Source of the DNA: Prolixibacteraceae bacterium
Lineage (GTDB): Bacteria; Bacteroidota; Bacteroidia; Bacteroidales; Prolixibacteraceae
Direction of reading: 5' to 3'
DNA: 8,536 bases
Assembly (NCBI GenBank): GCA_007116765.1
Contig: SKHV01000017.1
Span: 1-8,536 of the forward strand
A model generated the notes under the pieces. That model searched no databases, had not been told where the DNA came from, and saw nothing but the letters and a program-made list of their open reading frames with translations. Of the stretch, positions 1 through 6,468 are shown in pieces; the stretch's first letter is position 1; the number at the start of each line of letters is the position of its first letter. The position numbers and the translations under genes were made by a program.

Positions 1-4
1 ATTT

Positions 5-35
5 CAAAAATTTATTCACCCTTAAAACACACAAT
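5..35 (-). promoter_or_regulatory. Possible promoter for a gene beyond the left edge
   Basis: On the minus strand ATTG (35-32), a 19-base spacer and AATTTTTG (12-5) each differ by one base from TTTG / TAnnTTTG. The location, about 75 bases past the iorB terminator hairpin, suits the promoter of another minus-strand gene starting left of the window. With no gene visible and AT-rich background this is speculative. Positions 1-108 show no coding potential I would support. Confidence 0.2.
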
Positions 36-108
36 TTACAATAATTGTTGCAGCTCATAAAAAAAATTTGAAACTTTTTCAACTGATTGTGATGATTATG
101 TAAGTAGA

Positions 109-150
109 AACCCGCCAAAACAGCTGTTTTTAGGCTTGTTTTGACGGGTT
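109..150 (-). terminator. Hairpin terminator after iorB
   Basis: The minus-strand transcript can form a 14-bp stem between AACCCGUCAAAACA (150-137) and UGUUUUGGCGGGUU (122-109). All pairs are Watson-Crick except one G-U wobble, and the loop is 14 bases. On the plus strand that pair would be a C-A mismatch, so the structure favours minus-strand RNA. It starts 24 bases after the iorB stop. The bases after it (UUCUACUU) are only moderately U-rich, so it may act partly as a 3'-end stabilising hairpin. An A8 tract (169-162) precedes it. Confidence 0.65.
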
Positions 151-173
151 GAACATTACTCTTTTTTTTGTAA

Positions 174-755
174 TTATCTGTTTTCGAGTGCAAAATCTCT
201 GCCTGTATGGAATGCTTTGAGGTTGAGTTCTACAATATCGGCTCCTTTGCGTTCGAAAATTTGCTTAATGCCGTTTTCAATTTTCTCGAAAGGAATATCG
301 ATAAACGGGGTAGCAGCTCCAATCATTACCATGTTCGAAGCTTTTCCGTTTCCAATGTTTTTGGCTATGGTGTCGGCATCGATCGCGATGGTATTGGGCT
401 GTTTCTTGATTTCATTGAGTACGCTCTGTATTTCGGGGTAGTTTTTAATATTAATAAAGGGTGTGGTGTTGGTAACCAGATACCCGTTTGGTTTTAGGAA
501 CGAAAGATAACGCAACGATTCCATGGGTTCAACAGAAAGGATAATGTCGGCCTTTCCCATGGGTATGAGGTCGCTCGAAATGGGTTTGTCGGATATTCTC
601 AGGTGCGAAACTACTGCACCGCCACGCTGGCTCATACCATGAGTTTCGGCTTGTTTCAGATGGTAGTTGTTCTCCAGGGCAGCGGCACCCAGCACTGCGG
701 CAATTGAAAGAATTCCTTGTCCGCCTACGCCTGATAAAATTATATCTGTCTTCAT
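174..755 (-). CDS. iorB: Indolepyruvate:ferredoxin oxidoreductase, beta subunit IorB
   Basis: Small subunit of the IorAB enzyme, a single gamma-type domain of the 2-oxoacid:ferredoxin oxidoreductases that completes the CoA/substrate site. At 193 residues it is the usual length. The glycine-rich GVGGQG motif lies at 9-14, and the strongly conserved AETHGMSQRGGAVVSHLR at 36-53 identifies IorB. IPMGKADIILSVEPMESLR (64-82) is also typical. The ATG at 755 follows the iorA stop by 33 bases, behind an A-rich leader without a Shine-Dalgarno sequence. It is the last gene of its unit, with a hairpin terminator 24 bases beyond the TAA. In Bacteroidota iorAB are, as I recall, often next to a phenylacetate-CoA ligase gene, but none lies in this window. 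Confidence 0.94.
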   Translation of the reverse strand: MKTDIILSGVGGQGILSIAAVLGAAALENNYHLKQAETHGMSQRGGAVVSHLRISDKPISSDLIPMGKADIILSVEPMESLRYLSFLKPNGYLVTNTTPFINIKNYPEIQSVLNEIKKQPNTIAIDADTIAKNIGNGKASNMVMIGAATPFIDIPFEKIENGIKQIFERKGADIVELNLKAFHTGRDFALENR

Positions 756-788
756 TTTATGAATGATTTCGGTTTTTGATAATTCAGT

Positions 789-2411
789 TTACTTTTTGCA
801 ATCGGTTTTTACCACTGTACGGTTTTTGCGTTTGTCGCGCATTACCTTTTGTATGCAATCGCGCGAAGGAATAATTACCGAAACGCCTTTGTATTCAATT
901 TCATCGGCAATTATTTTTTTCATTTCCTCGTGGTTTTTCCTATGTGGAATAATGGTGCGAATATGTGCAGGATCAACGCCCAGTCCGGCACAAATAGGTT
1001 CCAGTTTCCCCGAGGCTGATGATTCCTGTCCGCCGGTCATCGAAACCGAATCGTTGTCGGAAATAATTACTACAATGTTTGTTTCGTCGTTTACTGCATC
1101 AAGCAGTCCGGTCATGCCCGAGTGAGTAAAGGTTGAGTCGCCAATTACAGCAATGGCAGGGAACAAACCCGCATCGGCAGCACCTTTTGCCATAGTTATT
1201 GATGCGCCCATATCTACACAGGTATTAATGGTTTGGTATGGAGGCAAAGCCCCTAAGGTGTAGCAACCAATGTCGGAAAACACGTGTCCGTCGCCATGAG
1301 CTTCGAGTACCTCGTTCATGGCCGCATAAAGATCCTGATGGCCGCATCCGGCACAAAGTGCGGGCGGGCGTGCAGTAACAAGCTCAGGGGTTTTCTTTTC
1401 CTGCGGGGTTTTGATTCCCAGTGCAATTGCAACCAGGTCGGGGCTTAGTTCACCGTCGCGTGGCAATGAGCCGTCGAGCCTGCCTTTAATTTTTTTCCCT
1501 TTACCAAAATAGTCGGTCAGTTGTTCTTCGAGTAGTGGATATCCCTCTTCCAAAACAAGAATTTCGTCACACTGTTTTTCCAGTTTTTTAATCATTTCCT
1601 GAGGGGCAGGGTATTGAGATAATTTAATGTAGGTGTAAGGACAATTATTTTCAGGGTAATTTTCAAGCAAGTAATTGATTGAAATTCCACAACATATTAT
1701 GCCCAACGAGAAGTCATCGCCTTCGTGATAGGTATTATAGGTTGATTGTTCAGAAATAGACATCATTTTGTCCTGTGCTTCAATCAGCATTTTGTAGCGT
1801 TTGCGGGCTATTGCCGGTAAAAGCACAAACTGTCTCATGTCGGTAGGTAACGAAAGTTTGTTTTCCTCGCTTGGCGCTTTGGCTTCGATACCGGCACGTG
1901 AGTGAGCCAGTCGGGTAGTAATGCGCAACATTACCGGGTATTCCAAAAGCTCAGAAAGCTCGAAGCCATAGCGTACCATGTCGTACGCTTCTTGCTGGCT
2001 CGAAGGTTCAAGAATGGGGATCATTGAAAATTTACCGTAGAACCGGGAGTCTTGTTCGTTTTGGGAGGAGTGCATCGAAGGGTCGTCGGCTACTACTACT
2101 ACTAACCCGCCGTTAACTCCTGTTATTGCAGAGTTAATAAAAGCGTCGGAAGCCACGTTAAGTCCAACATGTTTCATACAAACCAGTGCTCTTTTACCGG
2201 CATACGACATGCCCAGAGCAGCTTCCATCGAGGTTTTTTCGTTTGCGGTCCATTTGCTGTGGATTCCGCGTTCAATGGCTGTTTTATTGTCCTGGATGTA
2301 CTCGGTTATTTCAGTTGAAGGTGTGCCGGGGTATGCATATACTCCCGATATTCCGGCATCAATAGCTGCCTGTGCTATGGCTTCGTCGCCTAATAAAAGT
2401 TTCTTCGACAT
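789..2411 (-). CDS. iorA: Indolepyruvate:ferredoxin oxidoreductase, alpha subunit IorA (short form)
   Basis: Large subunit of the TPP-dependent enzyme that converts indolepyruvate and related aryl pyruvates plus CoA to aryl-acetyl-CoA, CO2 and reduced ferredoxin. The N-terminal pyrimidine-binding-type domain contains YPGTPSTEI (27-35) and ADDPSMHSSQNEQDSR (108-123). A central domain spans about 230-310. The TPP-binding domain has CAGCGH (353-358), DIGCYTLG (380-387), GDS (424-426) and SDNDS (451-455), matching the GDx...DN magnesium/TPP motif, then SMTGGQ (457-462). C353, C356, C383 and probably C519 are placed like the ligands of the single TPP-proximal 4Fe-4S cluster of two-subunit oxoacid oxidoreductases. 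At 540 residues it ends about 20 residues after C519. It lacks the cysteine-rich double 4Fe-4S ferredoxin domain of longer archaeal IorA proteins. There is no frameshift sign, and the TAA is followed 33 bases later by iorB. Confidence 0.93.
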   Translation of the reverse strand: MSKKLLLGDEAIAQAAIDAGISGVYAYPGTPSTEITEYIQDNKTAIERGIHSKWTANEKTSMEAALGMSYAGKRALVCMKHVGLNVASDAFINSAITGVNGGLVVVVADDPSMHSSQNEQDSRFYGKFSMIPILEPSSQQEAYDMVRYGFELSELLEYPVMLRITTRLAHSRAGIEAKAPSEENKLSLPTDMRQFVLLPAIARKRYKMLIEAQDKMMSISEQSTYNTYHEGDDFSLGIICCGISINYLLENYPENNCPYTYIKLSQYPAPQEMIKKLEKQCDEILVLEEGYPLLEEQLTDYFGKGKKIKGRLDGSLPRDGELSPDLVAIALGIKTPQEKKTPELVTARPPALCAGCGHQDLYAAMNEVLEAHGDGHVFSDIGCYTLGALPPYQTINTCVDMGASITMAKGAADAGLFPAIAVIGDSTFTHSGMTGLLDAVNDETNIVVIISDNDSVSMTGGQESSASGKLEPICAGLGVDPAHIRTIIPHRKNHEEMKKIIADEIEYKGVSVIIPSRDCIQKVMRDKRKNRTVVKTDCKK

Positions 2412-2439
2412 GATTATGATTAAAATTGTTAGAATCCCT

Positions 2440-2447
2440 CAAAAATA
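2440..2447 (-). promoter_or_regulatory. Candidate -7 element upstream of iorA
   Basis: On the minus strand the bases read TATTTTTG, a full match to the Bacteroidota -7 consensus TAnnTTTG. The element lies 28 bases before the iorA ATG, so a start near 2433 would give a leader of about 22 bases. No convincing TTTG -33 box is seen 19-21 bases farther upstream, which weakens the call. It would separate iorAB transcription from yjbQ. Confidence 0.33.
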
Positions 2448-2462
2448 TAAAATTTAAACTAA

Positions 2463-2485
2463 AAATTGATTTTGAGCTTCAATTT
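2463..2485 (-). terminator. Weak AT-rich hairpin after yjbQ, possible terminator
   Basis: On the minus strand AAATTGA (2485-2479) and TCAATTT (2469-2463) form a perfect 7-bp stem around a 9-base loop. Two more U residues follow the stem, which itself ends in UUU. It begins 11 bases after the yjbQ stop, a sensible terminator position. The stem has one G-C pair, so it may be fortuitous in AT-rich DNA. Confidence 0.25.
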
Positions 2486-2496
2486 GAAAGTATATG

Positions 2497-2907
2497 TTAA
2501 CTGTATATTGTGGCTATCATTTTTCGGCTTCCTCCACGATTACGGAATTCGCATAAATAGATACCTTGCCATGTACCCAAATTTAAACTGTGGTTGCTAA
2601 TGGGAATGGTGAGGCTTGTGCCAAAAAGCGATGCTTTAATGTGAGCGGGCATATCGTCGCTTCCTTCGAAAGTGTGCGTGTAAACCGGGTGGTTTTCGGG
2701 TATTAGTTTATTTGTAAAGTTTTCGAGATCTATTCTTACATCGGGGTCGGCATTTTCGTTTAAAGTGAGTGCTGCCGATGTGTGTTGCAAAAGCAGATTA
2801 AGCATGCCGTTAGCCGGTAGTTCACCCAGCTCATTCACAATTTTGCTGGTTATTAGGTGAAAACCTCTTTGATAATGTGGCAGGTATATTGTTTTTTGTT
2901 GTATCAT
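2497..2907 (-). CDS. yjbQ: YjbQ / UPF0047 family protein
   Basis: Small soluble protein of the widespread YjbQ (UPF0047) family. Some members have been reported to show weak thiamine-phosphate synthase activity, but the physiological role is unsettled. Its 136 residues agree with the family and closely resemble E. coli YjbQ from memory: RGFHLIT at 14-20, LLLQHTSAALTLNEN at 38-52, FEGSDDMPAHIKAS at 80-93, LGTWQGIYLCE at 110-120 and a C-terminal RGGSRKMIATI at 124-134. The conserved histidines H42, H78 and H89, probable active-site residues, are present. The ATG overlaps the TGA of the yciO-type gene (ATGA), implying translational coupling. The gene ends in TAA and is followed by an 85-bp gap before iorA, which probably belongs to a separate unit. 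Confidence 0.92.
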   Translation of the reverse strand: MIQQKTIYLPHYQRGFHLITSKIVNELGELPANGMLNLLLQHTSAALTLNENADPDVRIDLENFTNKLIPENHPVYTHTFEGSDDMPAHIKASLFGTSLTIPISNHSLNLGTWQGIYLCEFRNRGGSRKMIATIYS

Positions 2908-3518
2908 AGTTCCAGTTCTCCTTTTCCCTGACGTGTGATTTCAATTTCGCCGTTTGTGCAATCAATTACGGTAGATACGTTATTGTCGCCATAGCCCCCG
3001 TCAATTACAATTTCAATGTTTTCGGTATATTCTTCGTGTATAAGCTCCGGGTCGGTCATAAAGGCTTCAATTTGATCGGGGCTATGCACCGAAGTTGACA
3101 TAATGGGGTTTCCCAATTCTCGCACTATTTCACGAATAATATTATTGTTGGGCACACGAATGCCAACCGTTTTCTTTTTGCCTTTGAAATAGCGGGGTAC
3201 GTTATTGTTTGCTTCGAGTATAAAGGTAAAGGGCCCCGGCAAATTGCGTTTCATGAGTTTAAAAATGTGGTTGGGTATAGGTTTGGTGTAGTCGGATAAA
3301 TGGCTTAAGTCGTGACAAATGAATGAGAAGCTCGATTTTTCGATTTTTATATCTTTCAACCGGGCAACCTTTTCAACTGCTTTCTGGTTCATAATGTCGC
3401 AGCCTATACCGTAAACCGTATCGGTTGGGTAAATAATTACTGCTCCATTTCGGAGGGTTTCTACTACCTGGTCAATTCTTCTTGGATCAGGGTTTTCGTT
3501 ATACATTTTTATGAGCAT
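2904..3518 (-). CDS. yciO: YciO-type YrdC/Sua5-domain protein
   Basis: Soluble protein of the YrdC/Sua5/YciO fold, 204 residues from the chosen start. Members of the fold include threonylcarbamoyl-AMP synthases for tRNA t6A, but this protein resembles the E. coli YciO branch. It has YPTDTVYGIGC at 30-40, SFSFICHDLS at 63-72, LMKRNLPGPFTFIL at 88-101, KKTVGIRVP at 115-123 and GGYGDNNVSTVID at 174-186. The KxR motif of true TsaC/Sua5 reads K55-D56-I57, and the SxN motif is replaced by STSVHSP (141-147). I therefore infer it is not the main t6A enzyme, and its substrate is uncertain. The frame is open to an ATG at 3608, but that would overlap trkH by 53 bases and add 30 unrelated residues. MLIKMY at 3518 fits the family N-terminus; the ATG at 3506 is the alternative. 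Its TGA overlaps the yjbQ ATG by 4 bases. Confidence 0.88.
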   Translation of the reverse strand: MLIKMYNENPDPRRIDQVVETLRNGAVIIYPTDTVYGIGCDIMNQKAVEKVARLKDIKIEKSSFSFICHDLSHLSDYTKPIPNHIFKLMKRNLPGPFTFILEANNNVPRYFKGKKKTVGIRVPNNNIIREIVRELGNPIMSTSVHSPDQIEAFMTDPELIHEEYTENIEIVIDGGYGDNNVSTVIDCTNGEIEITRQGKGELEL

Positions 3519-3538
3519 AGCAATTGTTTTTGACCCTG

Positions 3539-3569
3539 TAAAGATAGTTTTTTTCTTATTTTCTCCAGA
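3539..3569 (-). promoter_or_regulatory. Possible internal promoter before the yciO-type gene
   Basis: On the minus strand TATCTTTA (3546-3539) differs from TAnnTTTG only in its last base. TCTG (3569-3566), one mismatch from TTTG, lies 19 bases upstream. It overlaps the 3' end of trkH and would place a start site about 15 bases before the yciO ATG at 3518. Two mismatches in AT-rich DNA make this weak, and read-through from trkH is at least as likely. Confidence 0.25.
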
Positions 3570-5004
3570 AAGCAGGCGAAAATATGACAATGATGGTGAA
3601 AAGCTCAAGTCGGCCGAGAAGCATTAAAAATGAAAGGAACCATTTTGCAATGTTTGGAAGGTGTGAAAAACTATCGGCAGGGCCAACAGAACCAAAACCG
3701 GGACCAATATTTCCCAATGCACTAGCCACAGCTGCTATTGCTGTTTCGAAATCATCAACAAAAATCATAAAAATCAAACTACTTAAAAAGAATATTGAAA
3801 CATAGAAAAAGAAAAAAGCCAATACGTTTGAAATGAGGATTTGATTAATTGATTTTTTGTTAAATCGTACAGGAATTACCGCATTGGGATGCAGTAGCCT
3901 GCGTAACTCGTAGTAACTATTTTTTATAAGAAGTGCGATTCTCATTGTTTTTATTCCTCCGCTGGTTGAGCCTGTAGAGCCACCAATGAAGAAAAGCAAC
4001 ATAATTACTGCCCACAGAAATGGTGTCCAGGCTAGATAATTATCGGTAGCATAACCTGTTGTAGTAATTATGGATACAACCTGAAAGAGACCACTTCTTA
4101 TTGACTCTTCAATGTTGTAGTTTGTGGTGAAAAATAAGCCAATTGAAACGATTGCAGTGAAAATTAATATAAAAGAAAAATAGAATTTTGTCTCCTCGTT
4201 TCTAAAAAGCTTACCAGGCTTTCCGGTTATCAGGAAAAAGAGCATAGAGAAATTTGTGGCTGCAACTATCATGAAAAAAGTAACTACATATTGAATATAG
4301 GCTGAATCCCAATAAGCGATGCTTGCTTGTTTTGTAGAATAACCACCAGTTGACATAGTAGTGAGCGAATGACAAATTGCATCGAAAAGAGACATTCCGC
4401 CAAGCATGAGAAGAATTGCCTCTGCAATAGTAAATGCTACATATATGTACCAAAGTATTTTGGCTGTTTCTTTTATGCGTGGGTTTACTTTTTCATAAGT
4501 AACACCGGGAGCCTCGGCTGCGTATAGCGACATGCCGCCAATACCAAATGCGGGCATTATGGCCAGCGAGAGTACCACAATTCCCATTCCGCCAAGCCAC
4601 TGGGTTAAGCTTCGCCAAAACAAAATGCCATGGGGCATTTCTTCAATATTATCGAGAATTGAAGCTCCTGTAGTGGTAAAGCCCGACATGGTTTCGAAAA
4701 AGGCATCGGTGTAGCTGGGAATTGCACCGCTCAGAAAGTAAGGTAAACTGCCAAAAAGTGAAAAGAACACCCAAACCACGCCTACAATGATGAATCCTTC
4801 GCGTTTTCCTACTTTTTTTTCGGCTTTTCGTGTGCAAATAACTCCGACGCTACCAATTGTCGATGTAAAAATTGAAGTGAACAGGAAGGTATTGAAGTCG
4901 TATCCGTTATATATGGCCGAAACAATAAGAGCCAGAAACATAAAAAAGCCCTCAACTGCTATCAGAAAACTGATTACACGGATAATGATTTTGTAATTCA
5001 ACAT
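3556..5004 (-). CDS. trkH: Trk potassium uptake system, membrane channel subunit TrkH
   Basis: Integral membrane potassium-translocating subunit partnered by TrkA. Its 482 residues match the usual TrkH length of about 480. The four pseudo-repeated pore loops with their selectivity-filter glycines are visible: FTTTGAS at 109-115, TMSTGGYS at 216-223, TTTGYAT at 314-320 and GNIGPGFG at 431-438. The glycine/serine-rich stretch GGSTGSTSGGIKT (341-353) corresponds to the intramembrane loop that gates the channel in known TrkH structures. Long hydrophobic segments flank every pore loop, and the C-terminus ends in the FWRK-type tail typical of the family. No pore residue appears lost. The ATG lies 2 bases after the trkA stop and no earlier in-frame start is plausible. 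The TAA stop is 37 bases before the preferred start of the yciO-type gene. Confidence 0.95.
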   Translation of the reverse strand: MLNYKIIIRVISFLIAVEGFFMFLALIVSAIYNGYDFNTFLFTSIFTSTIGSVGVICTRKAEKKVGKREGFIIVGVVWVFFSLFGSLPYFLSGAIPSYTDAFFETMSGFTTTGASILDNIEEMPHGILFWRSLTQWLGGMGIVVLSLAIMPAFGIGGMSLYAAEAPGVTYEKVNPRIKETAKILWYIYVAFTIAEAILLMLGGMSLFDAICHSLTTMSTGGYSTKQASIAYWDSAYIQYVVTFFMIVAATNFSMLFFLITGKPGKLFRNEETKFYFSFILIFTAIVSIGLFFTTNYNIEESIRSGLFQVVSIITTTGYATDNYLAWTPFLWAVIMLLFFIGGSTGSTSGGIKTMRIALLIKNSYYELRRLLHPNAVIPVRFNKKSINQILISNVLAFFFFYVSIFFLSSLIFMIFVDDFETAIAAVASALGNIGPGFGSVGPADSFSHLPNIAKWFLSFLMLLGRLELFTIIVIFSPAFWRK

Positions 5005-5006
5005 TG

Positions 5007-6347
5007 TTATTTTTTGTTGAAAAATTTATCGATTTTTTTAATGGCCGCGGGCAGTGCAAAAATAACTACACGGTCGCCATCTTTTATTTGTGTTTCGCCT
5101 GTTACTATAAAGCTTTGATCGCCCCGTATTACTCCGCCAATATTCGCATTTTCGGGGAAGTTAATGTCCTTTACCTGCCCCGATGTGATTTTAGACCCGT
5201 CGCGGGCAACCAGCTCGAATACCTCGGCCTCGGTAGCCGAAAGGCATTTGATGCTTGAGATTTCAGAGGTCATTGAAAAGCGATAGATGAAACTGGCAGC
5301 AATGAACTTTTTATTTATCACGGTGCCAATTCCTACTTCTTCGGCGAGGCTTATAAAATCGATATTTTCGATTTCGGCAACTGTGCGTTTAACACCCATT
5401 TTTTTAGCCAGCTGGCAGGTTAAAATGTTCGATTCAGAATTGCCGGTAACTGCCACAAAAGCATCCATTTTTTCAATGCCTTCTTCTTTTAACAGGTCGA
5501 GGTCGCGGCCGTCGCCGTTAATAACCAATATGTTACTAAACCTGTCGGCAATTTGCTGACAGCGTTCCTTGTCTTTTTCAATTACTTTAATGTTGAACTG
5601 GTCTTGTAATTTTTCGATGGTTTTTTGTGCAATACGGCTTCCGCCCAAAAACATGATGTTTTTTACCCCAAAATATTCTTTGCCTGCTTTTTCGTATAAA
5701 TCAATTACAGAGTTAGGTGAAGTGATAAAATACACCACATCGTCAGCTAAAATTATGTCTTTGCCTTTAGGAATTATGGTGGAATGATTGCGTGTAATTG
5801 CAACAGCCCTGAAGCCTTTGCTGGTTTCAGCAATTTCTGACAAAGTTTGATTCACGATTGGAGCGTTACTTCTGATTTTGATTCCAAAGAGAATGAGTTT
5901 ACCTCCCGAGAATTCGTGTGTAACTCTTGCTCCCGGCTGCTTTACCGAGGCTATGATTTCCTTTGCCGCCAAGGTTTCGGGATAAATGAGTTCATCTACA
6001 CCCAATTCTTTAAACCTGGGTTTATTTATTCTAGTCAAGTATTCGGCGTTGTTTATTCGTGCTAATGTTTTTCCGGCACCCAAATCCTTTGCCAGTATAC
6101 AGGCTAGAATATTTCTCGACTCGTAGGGGGTTACCGCAATAAAAAGATCGGCTTTTGAAATGCCTGCACTTTTTAAGTCGGCAATTGAGTTAGCTGCGCC
6201 GTTAACGGTCATCAGGTCAACCTGATTCGCAATGCGTTCAAGTTTGTTGTTGTTGTCGTCAAGCAGTATGATGTCGTGATTTTCCCTGCTCAACATACTC
6301 GCCAAATGAGTACCCACTTCGCCGGCTCCGGCAATTACTACTTTCAT
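5007..6347 (-). CDS. trkA: Trk potassium uptake system, NAD-binding regulatory subunit TrkA
   Basis: Cytoplasmic peripheral subunit of the Trk potassium transporter; it binds nucleotides and gates the TrkH channel. The 446 residues form the classic doubled RCK arrangement. The first TrkA_N Rossmann domain begins at residue 1 with GAGEVG at 7-12 and an acidic residue (D30) at the end of strand two, as expected for NAD(H) binding. A TrkA_C domain spans about 145-220. The second TrkA_N domain begins near 229 with a modified glycine motif, GGSRIA at 235-240, E257 at the equivalent acidic position and NGDGRD at 277-282. The second TrkA_C domain is about 370-440. Length and architecture match full-length TrkA, not single-RCK KtrA. 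The ATG is preceded by an A/T-rich leader with no Shine-Dalgarno sequence. The TAA stop is 2 bases before the trkH ATG, so the two are almost certainly co-transcribed. Confidence 0.95.
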   Translation of the reverse strand: MKVVIAGAGEVGTHLASMLSRENHDIILLDDNNNKLERIANQVDLMTVNGAANSIADLKSAGISKADLFIAVTPYESRNILACILAKDLGAGKTLARINNAEYLTRINKPRFKELGVDELIYPETLAAKEIIASVKQPGARVTHEFSGGKLILFGIKIRSNAPIVNQTLSEIAETSKGFRAVAITRNHSTIIPKGKDIILADDVVYFITSPNSVIDLYEKAGKEYFGVKNIMFLGGSRIAQKTIEKLQDQFNIKVIEKDKERCQQIADRFSNILVINGDGRDLDLLKEEGIEKMDAFVAVTGNSESNILTCQLAKKMGVKRTVAEIENIDFISLAEEVGIGTVINKKFIAASFIYRFSMTSEISSIKCLSATEAEVFELVARDGSKITSGQVKDINFPENANIGGVIRGDQSFIVTGETQIKDGDRVVIFALPAAIKKIDKFFNKK

Positions 6348-6396
6348 TTTATAATTTTTGGTTTATCAACACTTTTTTGAATAAGCATTAACGGGG

Positions 6397-6428
6397 CAAA
6401 GTAATATCAAACGGGCAACATTATCAAA
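6397..6428 (-). promoter_or_regulatory. Candidate Bacteroidota-type promoter for trkA-trkH-yciO-yjbQ
   Basis: Read on the minus strand, TTTG (6428-6425) is followed by a 20-base spacer and then TTACTTTG (6404-6397). The Bacteroidota housekeeping consensus is TTTG, 19-21 bases, TAnnTTTG, so the -33 box matches fully and the -7 box matches at 5 of its 6 fixed positions. Transcription would begin near 6391, giving a leader of about 43 bases before the trkA ATG. The element sits in the 121-bp gap between comEC and trkA, where a promoter is expected. It was found by eye and is not scored against background. Confidence 0.45.
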
Positions 6429-6468
6429 CAATTTTTGATGGATTTTTCAAAAACCGGATACTTGTTCA

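Noticed and set aside
31..48. Small inverted repeat ACAATT...AATTGT in the left intergenic region
   Set aside because: Only six A/T-rich pairs, expected often by chance here; no second copy elsewhere to suggest an operator.
151..169. Plus-strand terminator made of the 109-150 hairpin and the T8 run at 162-169
   Set aside because: The T run is 11 bases beyond the stem, the stem has a mismatch on that strand, and no plus-strand gene ends here.
763..1125. Open frame of 120 codons on the plus strand
   Set aside because: Lies antisense inside iorA, with low-complexity Ser/Ile/Phe-rich translation and no recognisable motif. iorA is clearly coding on the opposite strand.
2209..2457. Plus-strand open frame covering the iorA start and upstream region
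   Set aside because: Antisense to conserved iorA N-terminal motifs; no family resemblance and no promoter or leader of its own.
4211..4453. Second minus-strand frame inside trkH
   Set aside because: Out-of-frame shadow of the TrkH membrane and pore-loop region. TrkH itself is intact through the segment, so there is no frameshift or nested gene to support.
5004..5258. Plus-strand open frame antisense to the end of trkA
   Set aside because: The translation has no recognisable family, and the underlying TrkA_C domain is well conserved on the other strand.
6421..6460. Short hairpins (ATCAAA/TTTGAT and similar) after comEC as a terminator
   Set aside because: Stems of about six A-U-rich pairs without a following U tract, and they overlap the likely trkA -33 box.
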